Below are positions 35,171 to 42,896 of a stretch of DNA of 64,000 bases, piece by piece; position 1 is the stretch's first letter, and each line of letters opens with the position of its first letter. The stretch spans positions 3,270-67,269 of the forward strand of contig PSLA01000012.1 of assembly GCA_040289295.1 (NCBI GenBank). The letters are read 5' to 3'. The notes beneath the pieces were generated by a model. It was not told where the DNA came from. It did no database searches and worked only from the letters and a program-made list of their open reading frames with translations. The stretch is from J051 sp040289295 (GTDB taxonomy: Bacteria > Armatimonadota > Fimbriimonadia > Fimbriimonadales > ATM1). Position numbers and translations under genes: made by a program.

Positions 35171-36436
35171 TTGCCTAAGGAGCCCCAGCGCACCAAGCCG
35201 CCCAAACAGCGGGCGCTCCTGATGCTCGTGCACACCGCCCCAGCGGAAGACGAGTACGCCGAGGCGGAGTTGACGTCGCTTGCAGTTGCCGCTGGTCTCG
35301 ATGTGCTTGGTGTTCTGCATCAACGCGTCGAGAAGCCGTCGAAGCACTCCTACGTTGGCAAAGGCAAACTTGAGGAGCTGTTCACCGCAGTGCACGACGC
35401 GCAAGCGGACCTCGTCGTCTTCGACTGCGAGCTCTCGGGGGTGCAGTTGCGCAACCTGGAGGAGACGCTGAAGCGACACGTGATAGACCGCACCCAACTC
35501 ATTCTCGATATCTTCGCCCAGCGAGCTCACACGAAAGAAGGAAAGGTGCAGGTGGAGCTTGCACAACTGAACTACATCCTACCGCGAATCACTGCTGCCT
35601 ACACGCAGTTCGAACGGCAGAAGGGCGGCATCGGCCTCCGAGGCCCGGGCGAGACCAAGCTTGAAGCCGACCGGAGACACATCAAGCGCCGTTTGCTCTC
35701 CTTAAAGCAGGAGCTCGACGAGATTGAGCAGGCACGCCAAAGACAAAGAGCGGGACGTCGGCGCTTTCCGTTTCCTTTCGCGTGCATTGTTGGCTACACC
35801 AGCGCCGGCAAGAGCACGCTGATGAACGTCCTCACGGGAAGCGAAGTGTTCGCCGACCCGATGCTTTTCGCAACCCTCGACCCAACAACGCGCAAGGTAG
35901 ACCTTCCGGACGGGTACAGCGTGTTCCTCACCGACACCGTCGGGTTCGTGCGCAAGTTGCCGACGCACCTCGTCGCCGCGTTTCATGCCACGCTTGAGGA
36001 GGTTACGGGCGCCGACTTTCTCATCCACGTCGTTGACGCTTCGCACCCCAACTGGGAGTTGCAGCACGATGCCGTCGTGGAAACGCTGGATCGCCTCGAG
36101 GCTAGCGACAAGCCTATCATCACCGCTTTCAACAAGATGGACCGGCCACACGACCGCGATGCGGTACGCAGGCTTGCGGAGGAGACGCCCCACGCTGTGC
36201 TGATCTCGGCGCTACAGAGGCAAGGGCTGGACGGTCTGTACGACAAGATTATCGAGGTCATCCGCAGCCTGCTCGTGCCGGTCGAGGTGCTTATCCCCTA
36301 CTCGGAAAGCGGCATTGTGCAGGAGTGCTACGACTACGGAAGGGTTTTGGCGGTGCAGCACACCGGTGAGGGGATTCACGTTCGCGCCGAGCTGGTTCGC
36401 GCGATGGCGGACAGGCTTGCAAAGTTCCTGAAATGA
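35171..36436 (+). CDS. hflX: ribosome-associated GTPase HflX
   Basis: 421 residues. It splits stalled or hibernating ribosomes, often after heat stress. The N-terminal HflX domain contains VGKGKLEEL, DRTQLILDIFAQRAHTKEGK and the glycine-rich GIGLRGPGETKLEADRR. The GTPase domain has the P-loop GYTSAGKST, switch motif DTVGFVRKLP and NKMD. The TTG start at 35171 follows GAGGAG. It overlaps prmC by four bases (ATGA). Confidence 0.95.
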   Translation: MPKEPQRTKPPKQRALLMLVHTAPAEDEYAEAELTSLAVAAGLDVLGVLHQRVEKPSKHSYVGKGKLEELFTAVHDAQADLVVFDCELSGVQLRNLEETLKRHVIDRTQLILDIFAQRAHTKEGKVQVELAQLNYILPRITAAYTQFERQKGGIGLRGPGETKLEADRRHIKRRLLSLKQELDEIEQARQRQRAGRRRFPFPFACIVGYTSAGKSTLMNVLTGSEVFADPMLFATLDPTTRKVDLPDGYSVFLTDTVGFVRKLPTHLVAAFHATLEEVTGADFLIHVVDASHPNWELQHDAVVETLDRLEASDKPIITAFNKMDRPHDRDAVRRLAEETPHAVLISALQRQGLDGLYDKIIEVIRSLLVPVEVLIPYSESGIVQECYDYGRVLAVQHTGEGIHVRAELVRAMADRLAKFLK

Positions 36437-37245
36437 ACGCTCAAGAGTGGCTCGCCCGCGCCTCAAAGTCGCTTGCCGAGCGGGGCATCGAGTCGCCCCT
36501 CATCGAAGCGCGAGCGCTGTTGGCGCATGCGCTATCAATCCCGCCCACGGCATTGATAGCCCACCCGGAGACGCCGGTTCCGCCCGAAGCGGACGCCCTC
36601 TTGCAAAGGCGGTTGCGTGGCGAGCCGCTGGCCTACGTGCTCGGGAGAAAGGAGTTTGCAGGCAAAGAGTTTCTGGTTACGCGAGACGTGCTTATCCCGC
36701 GTCCGGAGACAGAACTTGTTCTGGAGGAAGTGCTCTTGGTTGCTCCACGAGGCGCAATATGCCTAGATTTGGGCGCGGGCAGCGGCTGTATCGGAATCTC
36801 AGCAGCGACGGCGAGGCCCGACACGCGTTGGGTCCTCACTGACATTTCGGAGCCGGCGCTCAGCGTCGCCTGCGAGAACGCGCGCGCCTTGGGCGCGAGC
36901 GTGTTCTTCGCTCAGGCTGACGCGTTGGAAGCGTTCAGAGCGCAGTCGTTTCACATAATCGCTTGTAACCCCCCGTACGTTGCATTCGAAGACGAACGGC
37001 TCGACGAGTCGGTGCGACGTTGGGAGCCGGCGGTTGCGCTGTTCGCGCAGGACAGCGGGTTGGCGTTCCTGAAGCGCCTTGCAAGGGATGTCCCAAGGAC
37101 TCTGAAACCGGGCGGTACGTTGGTGATTGAGGTGGGCATCGGCCAGGCTGGCGTGGTGGGCTCGATGCTGGCGCCACGGTTTGATCTGCGAATTCGCCAG
37201 GACTATGCTGGAGTCGAGCGAGTCGTCATCGCCGCTTTGCGATGA
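36433..37245 (+). CDS. prmC: peptide chain release factor N5-glutamine methyltransferase
   Basis: 270 residues. It methylates the GGQ glutamine of release factors. The SAM-binding motif I is CLDLGAGSGCIGIS, and the catalytic NPPY is in IIACNPPYVAF. The N-terminal helical domain is followed by the family signature EPLAYVLGRKEFAGKEFLVTRDVLIPRPETE (spanning about 57-95). It overlaps hflX as ATGA; prfA is not beside it. Its 3' end overlaps the convergent membrane-protein gene by 20 bases. Confidence 0.95.
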   Translation: MNAQEWLARASKSLAERGIESPLIEARALLAHALSIPPTALIAHPETPVPPEADALLQRRLRGEPLAYVLGRKEFAGKEFLVTRDVLIPRPETELVLEEVLLVAPRGAICLDLGAGSGCIGISAATARPDTRWVLTDISEPALSVACENARALGASVFFAQADALEAFRAQSFHIIACNPPYVAFEDERLDESVRRWEPAVALFAQDSGLAFLKRLARDVPRTLKPGGTLVIEVGIGQAGVVGSMLAPRFDLRIRQDYAGVERVVIAALR

Positions 37246-37702
37246 CGCGCTCGCGTACAGCGAACAGTAGCGACCACAAAAGCGCCGCGACGACGCAGTA
37301 GGACAAGGGAAGAAACCACGCGAACGCTTCGGTGTACTCCGCCTGCACGATGCGCTCCTCTCGTGGCAATCCGAGCGACGCTTCTCGCAAGCGCAGGAAC
37401 AGATACACGCACGGCGGGAGCGTGCCGGCGATGCTACCGAGCAGACCGACGAACCCGCCGACCAGAACCGTCAGCCCTCCGAGAGCCAAACCCACGCCGA
37501 ACGCCACGGTCGCCGCGTCGAGGACGGCCTCCATCGTCATCAGCGGGTCGCGCAGCAGAAACGGAACTACAACCGCGAACAACTGAAGCACGCACGCGAG
37601 CGTGAACGACGCGCAGCCGTAGAACATTCGCGTGTCAAGCTCAGGCTCGCGCTTTCCGTTAGTAGGCGCTTCTTCGGTGGGTCGGCGCTCGACCTCGCCC
37701 AT
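37226..37702 (-). CDS. hypothetical multi-span membrane protein
   Basis: 158 residues with three or four hydrophobic segments (about 30-50, 62-85, 86-105 and 128-150), and a charged N-terminal tail. I do not recognise a family. TATAAC lies seven bases before the ATG on the minus strand with no Shine-Dalgarno, so it is probably transcribed leaderless. It is convergent with prmC and divergent from the next gene. Confidence 0.65.
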   Translation of the reverse strand: MGEVERRPTEEAPTNGKREPELDTRMFYGCASFTLACVLQLFAVVVPFLLRDPLMTMEAVLDAATVAFGVGLALGGLTVLVGGFVGLLGSIAGTLPPCVYLFLRLREASLGLPREERIVQAEYTEAFAWFLPLSYCVVAALLWSLLFAVRERVIAKRR

Positions 37703-37764
37703 GCGAGACGTTATAGCCGTTTCCGCAACGCACAGCGTCGTAGCGGCGTAGCCTGATTATCAAG

Positions 37765-38250
37765 ATGCTGGTCGCGCGTTATCGCCCCGCGGACGCGATC
37801 CGGTGGATCGAAATTGGCACCCGCCGGACCGCCAAACCGGGTGACCTGCCGTTTGAGCCGCCAGGCGGCGCCAGGGATGCCATCCTGGACGCTTTACAGA
37901 AGGCGCTCGACTTTGGCCGAACGAAGATGGCGGAATTCCACGGCCAAGCGATCCGCGCAAAGGAGTACCTGCTTTACGAGGACAGGTTCGAGGTCGTCGC
38001 CTCCTCGGGCACGCGCAGCGTTCTATACGCCGATGTGGAAAGCCTCGAGCTGAAGCGCGGCGGATCGTTCCTTTTTCGGCTGCGACAGGGGCGGATTGCC
38101 GTTCGACCGTACGCCTGGCTGTTGGTGCTCGGTACACGCATCCCCCTCGGCTGGGAGCGGAACGGCGTCGATGTCCCATTCGAAACGCTGTCCGAGGAGA
38201 TCGCCCTGCGGGCGAAGGTGCAGAAGGTTACGACCCATCCCGGCCGCTGA
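37765..38250 (+). CDS. hypothetical cytoplasmic protein
   Basis: 161 residues, no signal or membrane segment. The C-terminal half alternates short beta strands (LLYEDRFEVVASSGTRSVLYADVESLELKRGG) in a way that suggests a PH-like or YcxB-like fold, but this is only pattern reading. A GATTAT lies four bases before the ATG. It ends 29 bases before tRNA-Ala. Confidence 0.65.
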   Translation: MLVARYRPADAIRWIEIGTRRTAKPGDLPFEPPGGARDAILDALQKALDFGRTKMAEFHGQAIRAKEYLLYEDRFEVVASSGTRSVLYADVESLELKRGGSFLFRLRQGRIAVRPYAWLLVLGTRIPLGWERNGVDVPFETLSEEIALRAKVQKVTTHPGR

Positions 38251-38260
38251 ACAGCCGAGG

Positions 38261-38266
38261 TATACT
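38261..38266 (+). promoter_or_regulatory. putative -10 of tRNA-Ala(GGC)
   Basis: TATACT ends 13 bases before the mature tRNA 5' end. No consensus -35 is seen. Confidence 0.45.
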
Positions 38267-38279
38267 CGAGCTTCCCCGT

Positions 38280-38355
38280 GGGGATATAGCTCAGTTGGCA
38301 GAGCGCTTCAATGGCATTGAAGAGGTCACGGGTTCGAATCCCGTTATCTCCACCA
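38280..38355 (+). tRNA. tRNA-Ala (GGC)
   Basis: 76 bases with encoded CCA. Acceptor GGGGATA/TATCTCC keeps G3:U70. Anticodon stem CTTCA/TGAAG encloses ATGGCAT, anticodon GGC (codon GCC). The metallo-beta-lactamase ATG lies 20 bases after its 3' end, so the two are likely in one transcript. Confidence 0.96.
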
Positions 38356-38375
38356 AACTCCGACGCTTTCAACCG

Positions 38376-39212
38376 ATGAGACGCATAGGCCCGTACTCGC
38401 TTTACCCTATCGAAACGGGCAGGTTCCGACTGGATGGCGGTGCGATGTTTGGCGTTGTGCCCAAGCCACTTTGGGAGAGGCGCATCCCTGCCGACGAGCG
38501 GAACCGCATCACGCTCGCCATGCGATGCCTGCTGATCGTCGGGAAAGGCAGGGTCATTCTCGTAGATACTGGCATCGGAGAGAAGAACGATGCAAAGTTT
38601 GCGGGCATCTTTGGAATTGACCACGCGCATTCGACGCTGGAAAGGTCACTTGCGAGCGTCGGTTTTACACCTGAGGACGTAACCGATGTCATCCTCACCC
38701 ACCTGCACTTTGACCACTGCGGCGGCGCGACTCGCCACGATGGAGAGCGCGTCGTGGCGACGTTTCCACGCGCCACCTATCACGTCCAGCGTGAACACTG
38801 GGATTGGGCGATGCAGCCGAACGCGCGCGAGCGAGCCTCGTTCCTCAAAGAGAACTTTGAGCCGCTTGCCACTGACCCCAACGCGCAGCTCAACCTGCTC
38901 GATGGCGGTGGCTCATTTTGCGAGGGCATCGAGCTTCTCGTAGTAAGCGGGCACACCCGCGCGATGCAGCTGGTCAAAGTGTTCGACGAAGCGAGAACGC
39001 TTCTTCACGCCGCTGACCTCGTGCCGACTTCCGCGCACGTGCCGCTGCCCTGGTTGATGGCGTACGACGTCGAGCCGCTGCGAACCATCGAGGAGAAGAG
39101 TCGGATTCTCGGCTCCGCCGCTGACGAGGGCTGGCTGCTCCTTTTCGAGCACGATGCTGAGGTGGAGACCGCGTTCGTCGAGCGCGACGGCGCGACCTTT
39201 CGCCTCAAGTAG
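38376..39212 (+). CDS. metallo-beta-lactamase-fold hydrolase
   Basis: 278 residues. The zinc-binding motif is THLHFDHCGG (His109, His111, Asp113, His114), with further ligands likely in SGHT and in LLHAADL. It resembles AttM/quorum-quenching lactonases and glyoxalase II-type enzymes; the substrate is unknown. The ATG at 38376 is used since the longer frame runs through the tRNA. No Shine-Dalgarno is visible; processing of the upstream tRNA would leave a leader of about 20 bases. Confidence 0.85.
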   Translation: MRRIGPYSLYPIETGRFRLDGGAMFGVVPKPLWERRIPADERNRITLAMRCLLIVGKGRVILVDTGIGEKNDAKFAGIFGIDHAHSTLERSLASVGFTPEDVTDVILTHLHFDHCGGATRHDGERVVATFPRATYHVQREHWDWAMQPNARERASFLKENFEPLATDPNAQLNLLDGGGSFCEGIELLVVSGHTRAMQLVKVFDEARTLLHAADLVPTSAHVPLPWLMAYDVEPLRTIEEKSRILGSAADEGWLLLFEHDAEVETAFVERDGATFRLK

Positions 39213-39273
39213 GTACCGTTCATGAGAAGCGCTCGAATACGCCACGCAAGATTCGGCAGAAGCACGCCTGCGT

Positions 39274-39678
39274 CTACGGCGGAAACTCCAGCAGCGCGCG
39301 AATATGGTCGGGGATGCTGACCGCGCGTCGGGACTCGCTCATCAGAACGTGCCAAGTGTAGCCTTCGGTCGTTTCTGCGCCGGTTCGGGCGTTCAGAACC
39401 CTGTACTCGAACTTTAGTGACGCCCGCCGCACCTCGGCGAGGCGGATGCGGACAAGAATCTCGTCGTCGTAGCGAACCTCGCCGCGGTAGCGCACCCGGA
39501 CCTCGACAACGGGTAAGAAGTAACCGCGCTCCTCGAGGCTCCGGTACGTAAAGCCCCGAGAGCGGCACCAATCGCCGCGAGCCACCTCAAACCAGTAGAG
39601 GTAGTTGGCATAATAGGCGTGGCCCATTTGGTCCGTCTCACCGTAGCGGACTCGGATGGGGACATCGAACCAGTCCAT
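39274..39678 (-). CDS. YbgC-like acyl-CoA thioesterase (4HBT hotdog fold)
   Basis: 134 residues. The catalytic Asp is in VRYGETDQMGHAYYANYLYWFE, the signature of the 4-hydroxybenzoyl-CoA thioesterase family. It hydrolyses acyl-CoA or acyl-ACP thioesters. The ATG at 39678 is the normal family start. It overlaps the start region of the divergent GNAT gene, whose own ATG may share the same CATG. Confidence 0.9.
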   Translation of the reverse strand: MDWFDVPIRVRYGETDQMGHAYYANYLYWFEVARGDWCRSRGFTYRSLEERGYFLPVVEVRVRYRGEVRYDDEILVRIRLAEVRRASLKFEYRVLNARTGAETTEGYTWHVLMSESRRAVSIPDHIRALLEFPP

Positions 39679-40174
39679 GTCGAGGAAGGTACCAGGATTC
39701 CGATACTCGATTCGGAGGGCGGCGCAGAGGCCCGATATCGTCGCCCTGCGCCCGCTCCTGCTGGCGTACATCGCCACGCTGGCGGAAGGCGTCTGCCAAG
39801 ATGAAACGGTCGAGCGCTCCCTCGAGGTCTACATGCATGAGCCAAACGCCGCGTGGGTCGCCTACCATGATCGGAAGGGAATCGGGTGCGTAGGGCTGCG
39901 GTTCCTCGACCGCGGCACTGCGCGCATCGAGCGGCTCTATGTGCAGGAGGCGTTCTGCCGCTCTGGTGTGGCGCGCAACCTGTGCCGCGCCGCTCTACGC
40001 CACGCTGTGCGCCGCGACGCGCGGCGCGTCGTCTTGGATACTTTGCCGCAGATGGTCGCCGCGCGAGAATTGTATCGGGCGCTCGGTTTCGTAGAGACGA
40101 CGAACCCGGATTGGGAGGGCTGCGCGGCCGACGAGAGGATCTACATGGCGCTCCACCTGCCGGAGGAGCGATAA
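39677..40174 (+). CDS. GNAT-family N-acetyltransferase
   Basis: 165 residues. The acetyl-CoA site is in ARIERLYVQEAFCRSGVARNLCRAALRHA, with the usual R/QxxGxG reduced to RSGVA, and the C-terminal motif is AARELYRALGFVE. It is likely to acetylate a small-molecule amine or protein N-terminus. The start is uncertain: ATG at 39677 or ATG at 39656; neither has a Shine-Dalgarno. It is followed 11 bases later by the alkyltransferase-like gene. Confidence 0.82.
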   Translation: MSRKVPGFRYSIRRAAQRPDIVALRPLLLAYIATLAEGVCQDETVERSLEVYMHEPNAAWVAYHDRKGIGCVGLRFLDRGTARIERLYVQEAFCRSGVARNLCRAALRHAVRRDARRVVLDTLPQMVAARELYRALGFVETTNPDWEGCAADERIYMALHLPEER

Positions 40175-40185
40175 ACAGCGGCCGC

Positions 40186-40509
40186 ATGGAAACCCTCGAT
40201 GACCTCTGGCGCGTTGTGCGCGGGATTCCAGTCGGCCGCGTGGCGTCGTACGGCGACGTCGGCAGACTGTTGCGCGAGCCCGCAAGCGGCTACCTGGTGG
40301 GGCGGTGGATGGCACAGGCGCCTCCCGACGTCCCCTGGTGGAGGGTCGTCGCACAGAGTGGCCAGCTGGTGACGAGCAAGCGCTCGCCGGATCTCGCTGC
40401 GGAGCAGGAGCGCCTGTTGCGAGAGGAGGGCGTTCCGTTCCTCGATTTAAGTGTCGTGGATATGCGCCTCGCGCGGATTGGGCAGGACGGCGACGGCCGG
40501 CTGTTCTAG
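40186..40509 (+). CDS. alkyltransferase-like protein (ATL, MGMT homologue without Cys)
   Basis: 107 residues. It has the DNA-binding fold of O6-methylguanine-DNA methyltransferase (IPVGRVASYGDVGRLL), but the active-site PCHR is PWWRVV, so the alkyl-acceptor cysteine is a tryptophan. ATLs bind O6-alkylguanine and recruit nucleotide excision repair rather than reverse the damage. It is probably co-transcribed with the GNAT gene upstream. Confidence 0.88.
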   Translation: METLDDLWRVVRGIPVGRVASYGDVGRLLREPASGYLVGRWMAQAPPDVPWWRVVAQSGQLVTSKRSPDLAAEQERLLREEGVPFLDLSVVDMRLARIGQDGDGRLF

Positions 40510-40570
40510 CGAACACAGCCCGTCCTGAATGCGTCTGCGGATTCGCCATGTGACCTTAGCGACGCAAAGG

Positions 40571-40645
40571 TGGTGGGCGGTACTGGACTTGAACCAGTGA
40601 CCCCTTCGGTGTGAACGAAGTGCTCTGCCACTGAGCTAACCGCCC
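40571..40645 (-). tRNA. tRNA-Val (CAC)
   Basis: 75 bases on the minus strand with encoded CCA. Acceptor GGGCGGT/ACCGCCC; anticodon stem CTTCG/CGAAG encloses TTCACAC, anticodon CAC (codon GTG). TpsiC loop TTCAAGT. Confidence 0.95.
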
Positions 40646-40716
40646 GACCGCCTTCTATTATGCCCGAAGGGGGGCGGACAATGCTGCCGACCCTCGGTTC
40701 CAGGAGAACGGTGGAC

Positions 40717-41349
40717 TTACCAGTCGCCGTCCTTAACGTAGGGGTAACTCCACAACGCCACCTGAAGCGTGACGGATTTCAGCCACGCAAGGTACATTTT
40801 TTCGACCTCTTCGGCGCTATGGCCTCCTTTCGCAAGGAACGGTTTCAGCGTCGTAGTGATGGGCACGATGAAGGTGACGAGATACCTTTGGCTGATATTG
40901 TCGACGGATTTGACGCCGTCCGTCTTGTTCTTACCGCTCCGATGGTGGCGGTGAGCAATTTCGAACTGATACGCGAGCCACTTCTCGTCATAGTCCGCGC
41001 GGGCAGTGTCAAGAATCCACTGGCCAAAACGCTTGCGCACAGCAGCGAGGTATTCGCCGTTCGGCTGGCCCGTCTCCTTGTCCGAAAAGTAGTAGATAAG
41101 GAAGTCGTGAGACCCGACGAAGCCGTACCAGACATCGAGGATATCATCTATCTGGTCCTTTACAACGTCATAAGACATTTTCAGATAGCGTACGTCCTCG
41201 TCTGTGAACAGCACTGTTTGCTTGAGCTTGGCGAACTCCTGCATTGTGATCGGCGCCGGCGGGACCTTGTCAGTTCCGAACGTGTACCCAGGGATCTGCG
41301 GAGCACTTCCTTGCGACGCATACGTAAACAGCAAGCATTCGATGAACAT
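40717..41349 (-). CDS. protoglobin
   Basis: 210 residues, single-domain protoglobin, a haem protein that binds O2, CO and NO. PGYTFGTDKVP opens the family region. Core segments include LDVWYGFVGSHDFLIYYFSD, YLAAVRKRFGQWILDTARADYD and the haem-proximal region YQFEIAHRHH (His135/His136). The C-terminal LQVALWSYPYVKDGDW is nearly that of Methanosarcina protoglobin. A GGAGG precedes the ATG at 41349 by about nine bases. It is divergent from the HxlR gene, with a perfect inverted repeat and a TTGACA -35 (41406-41411, minus strand) between them. A role in sensing or detoxifying NO or electrophiles is inferred. Confidence 0.93.
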   Translation of the reverse strand: MFIECLLFTYASQGSAPQIPGYTFGTDKVPPAPITMQEFAKLKQTVLFTDEDVRYLKMSYDVVKDQIDDILDVWYGFVGSHDFLIYYFSDKETGQPNGEYLAAVRKRFGQWILDTARADYDEKWLAYQFEIAHRHHRSGKNKTDGVKSVDNISQRYLVTFIVPITTTLKPFLAKGGHSAEEVEKMYLAWLKSVTLQVALWSYPYVKDGDW

Positions 41350-41418
41350 TCTTTTTTACCTCCATGGATAGGGATGTGGCTAGCATGCAATGAACTTGGA
41401 GGCGTTGTCAAGATGGTA

Positions 41419-41447
41419 ACCAGAAAGTTCTGCTCGCACTTTCTGGT
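41419..41447. promoter_or_regulatory. 29-bp inverted repeat, probable HxlR operator
   Basis: ACCAGAAAGT-N9-ACTTTCTGGT, a perfect 10-bp inverted repeat. It sits directly upstream of the protoglobin -35 (TTGACA on the minus strand at 41406-41411) and upstream of the HxlR -10. The position fits a regulator site for both divergent genes. Confidence 0.65.
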
Positions 41448-41464
41448 GCCCTTTACCAAAAGGG

Positions 41465-41470
41465 TAGAAT
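41465..41470 (+). promoter_or_regulatory. -10 of a leaderless HxlR transcript
   Basis: TAGAAT ends six bases before the ATG at 41477. Transcription would start at the ATG, and no Shine-Dalgarno is present. This also argues against the GTG at 41471 as the start. Confidence 0.5.
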
Positions 41471-41476
41471 GTGAGT

Positions 41477-41812
41477 ATGTCCAAGGCCGGGCGCCCGCAT
41501 CTCATCCAGGGTTTTCAGCACATTAGCGAGATTCTGAAATGCAAATGGACGCTCGCGATTTTGGATGCCGTCCGCCGTGGGGTTACGCGGCCCAGCCAGA
41601 TTCGGCGTGAACTCCCGGGCCTGGCGGCGAAAGTTCTGAACGAACGCACGAAGAAGCTCGAACGCTATGGTGTTCTGAGGAAATCTGTCTATGCGGAGAT
41701 TCCTCCGCGCGTTGAATACCACCTTACAGATCGAGGTGAGAGTTTGATTCGCCTGATCGAGCGGATCGTCGAATTCGTGGAAAATGAGTGGACGGAGGTC
41801 AAGTTAGGCTGA
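41477..41812 (+). CDS. HxlR-family transcriptional regulator
   Basis: 111 residues from ATG 41477. Winged-helix HxlR: HISEILKCKWTLAILDAVRRGVTRPSQIRRELPGLAAKVLNERTKKLERYGVLRK, with the conserved KW segment and one cysteine at residue 22. HxlR/HypR-type proteins sense electrophiles, aldehydes or disulfide stress, often through that cysteine. It is divergent from protoglobin and probably controls it through the inverted repeat at 41419-41447. The stop is one base before the GTG of the next gene, so the two are co-transcribed. Confidence 0.88.
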   Translation: MSKAGRPHLIQGFQHISEILKCKWTLAILDAVRRGVTRPSQIRRELPGLAAKVLNERTKKLERYGVLRKSVYAEIPPRVEYHLTDRGESLIRLIERIVEFVENEWTEVKLG

Positions 41813-41813
41813 A

Positions 41814-42515
41814 GTGCCGCGCATTCTCGTTTCGCCCGATTGTACGCGCCTCGACCATAGTGTCGCGGAGCAGGTACGCCTTGACCTTCGATATCTCTAT
41901 GTGCTGGAAGAGGCAGGCGCGGCGCCCATCATAGCGAGCCCGATCTCCGACCTTGAGCACCTTGCGCATCTTTGTGATGGCTGGCTCATCACGGGCGGCG
42001 ATGACCTGCCCGAGGAGCTGCTCGGCGAGCCGCTGCATCCCGAGGCGCGCGTGGCGCACCCGCTTCGCATCGCAACGGAGCGCGTGCTGTATCGCCTCTT
42101 TATCGAAACGGACAAGCCGATCCTGGGCATCTGCTTCGGTTGCCAGTTCCTCAACGTCATCGAGGGTGGTGGTTTGATCCAACACATCGCCGACGTCACC
42201 AAATCGCTGGATCACCGAGAGACCTCGCACCGCGTTATGATCGAGCCTGGAACGCGCCTGAGCGCAATCCTTGGGGGTGAGGCGGTGGTCGCCTCCTCGC
42301 ATCATCAGGCGATTCGAAGCCTCGCCCCCGGTTGGCGCGTTGCAGCCAAGTCTGAGGACGGGATCATCGAGGCGATCGAGATGGACGGCCAGCCGTTCCG
42401 CGTGGGCGTGCAATGGCATCCTGAGCGAATGCGAGCCTCGGCTGCAACGCGCGCCCTGTTTGCCGCGTTCACCGAGGCTGCTACTCGGCATGGAGCGCGC
42501 GCTCAGCAAGGATGA
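41814..42515 (+). CDS. class I glutamine amidotransferase-like hydrolase (PuuD-like)
   Basis: 233 residues, peptidase C26 type. Nucleophile Cys107 in GICFGCQF, and the His of VQWHPE completes the triad. It resembles gamma-glutamyl-GABA hydrolase; gamma-glutamyl or glutathione-conjugate cleavage would fit a stress operon but is not shown. The GTG start follows the HxlR stop by one base, so it is in the same transcript and probably the same regulon. Its 3' end overlaps the convergent RuvC-like gene by 35 bases. Confidence 0.85.
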   Translation: MPRILVSPDCTRLDHSVAEQVRLDLRYLYVLEEAGAAPIIASPISDLEHLAHLCDGWLITGGDDLPEELLGEPLHPEARVAHPLRIATERVLYRLFIETDKPILGICFGCQFLNVIEGGGLIQHIADVTKSLDHRETSHRVMIEPGTRLSAILGGEAVVASSHHQAIRSLAPGWRVAAKSEDGIIEAIEMDGQPFRVGVQWHPERMRASAATRALFAAFTEAATRHGARAQQG

Positions 42516-42894
42516 GCGCCACATAGTGATCCACGGGCTCGGGGGGCACCTGTAGCGAACTCGGCAGCAGCCTCCGCCATCCTCTGCGAGGGTGATACTC
42601 CCAATAGCGCTCGCGTGCACGTATACTGGTGTCCTTTTCGTCCACTATAAGGATTGATCGGCCGGGGAGCGCCTGGCGAACGACCTCTTGCGCTGTGCGC
42701 GAGGTGGTTCCGTTTCCGATTACCACAAGGTCGAACTCGTGTTCGTTCTTCAGGCGCAGGAGAGCGTCAGCGAGTCCCTCGGTATCGACGATCTCGCCGT
42801 GAACCATGTGTGGCTTGCTTGCCTCCTCGCGCACGACGGCGATGCCGCATTTCGCGTTGCCGGGATCTATCGCCAGGATGCACTTATCTTTCAA
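42481..42894 (-). CDS. RuvC-like RNase H-fold protein (YqgF-like)
   Basis: 137 residues. The start CILAIDPGNAKCGIAVV carries the first acidic residue of the RuvC/RNase H fold, VVIGNG and IVDEKDTS the next acidic strand, and DHYVALILAERAL the final helix. It could be a nuclease of the YqgF/RuvC group acting on Holliday junctions or pre-rRNA. It begins two bases after the DUF3084 stop, the last gene of the rlmN-lpt operon, and overlaps the convergent amidotransferase-like gene. Confidence 0.78.
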   Translation of the reverse strand: MKDKCILAIDPGNAKCGIAVVREEASKPHMVHGEIVDTEGLADALLRLKNEHEFDLVVIGNGTTSRTAQEVVRQALPGRSILIVDEKDTSIRARERYWEYHPRRGWRRLLPSSLQVPPEPVDHYVALILAERALHAE

Positions 42895-42896
42895 GT

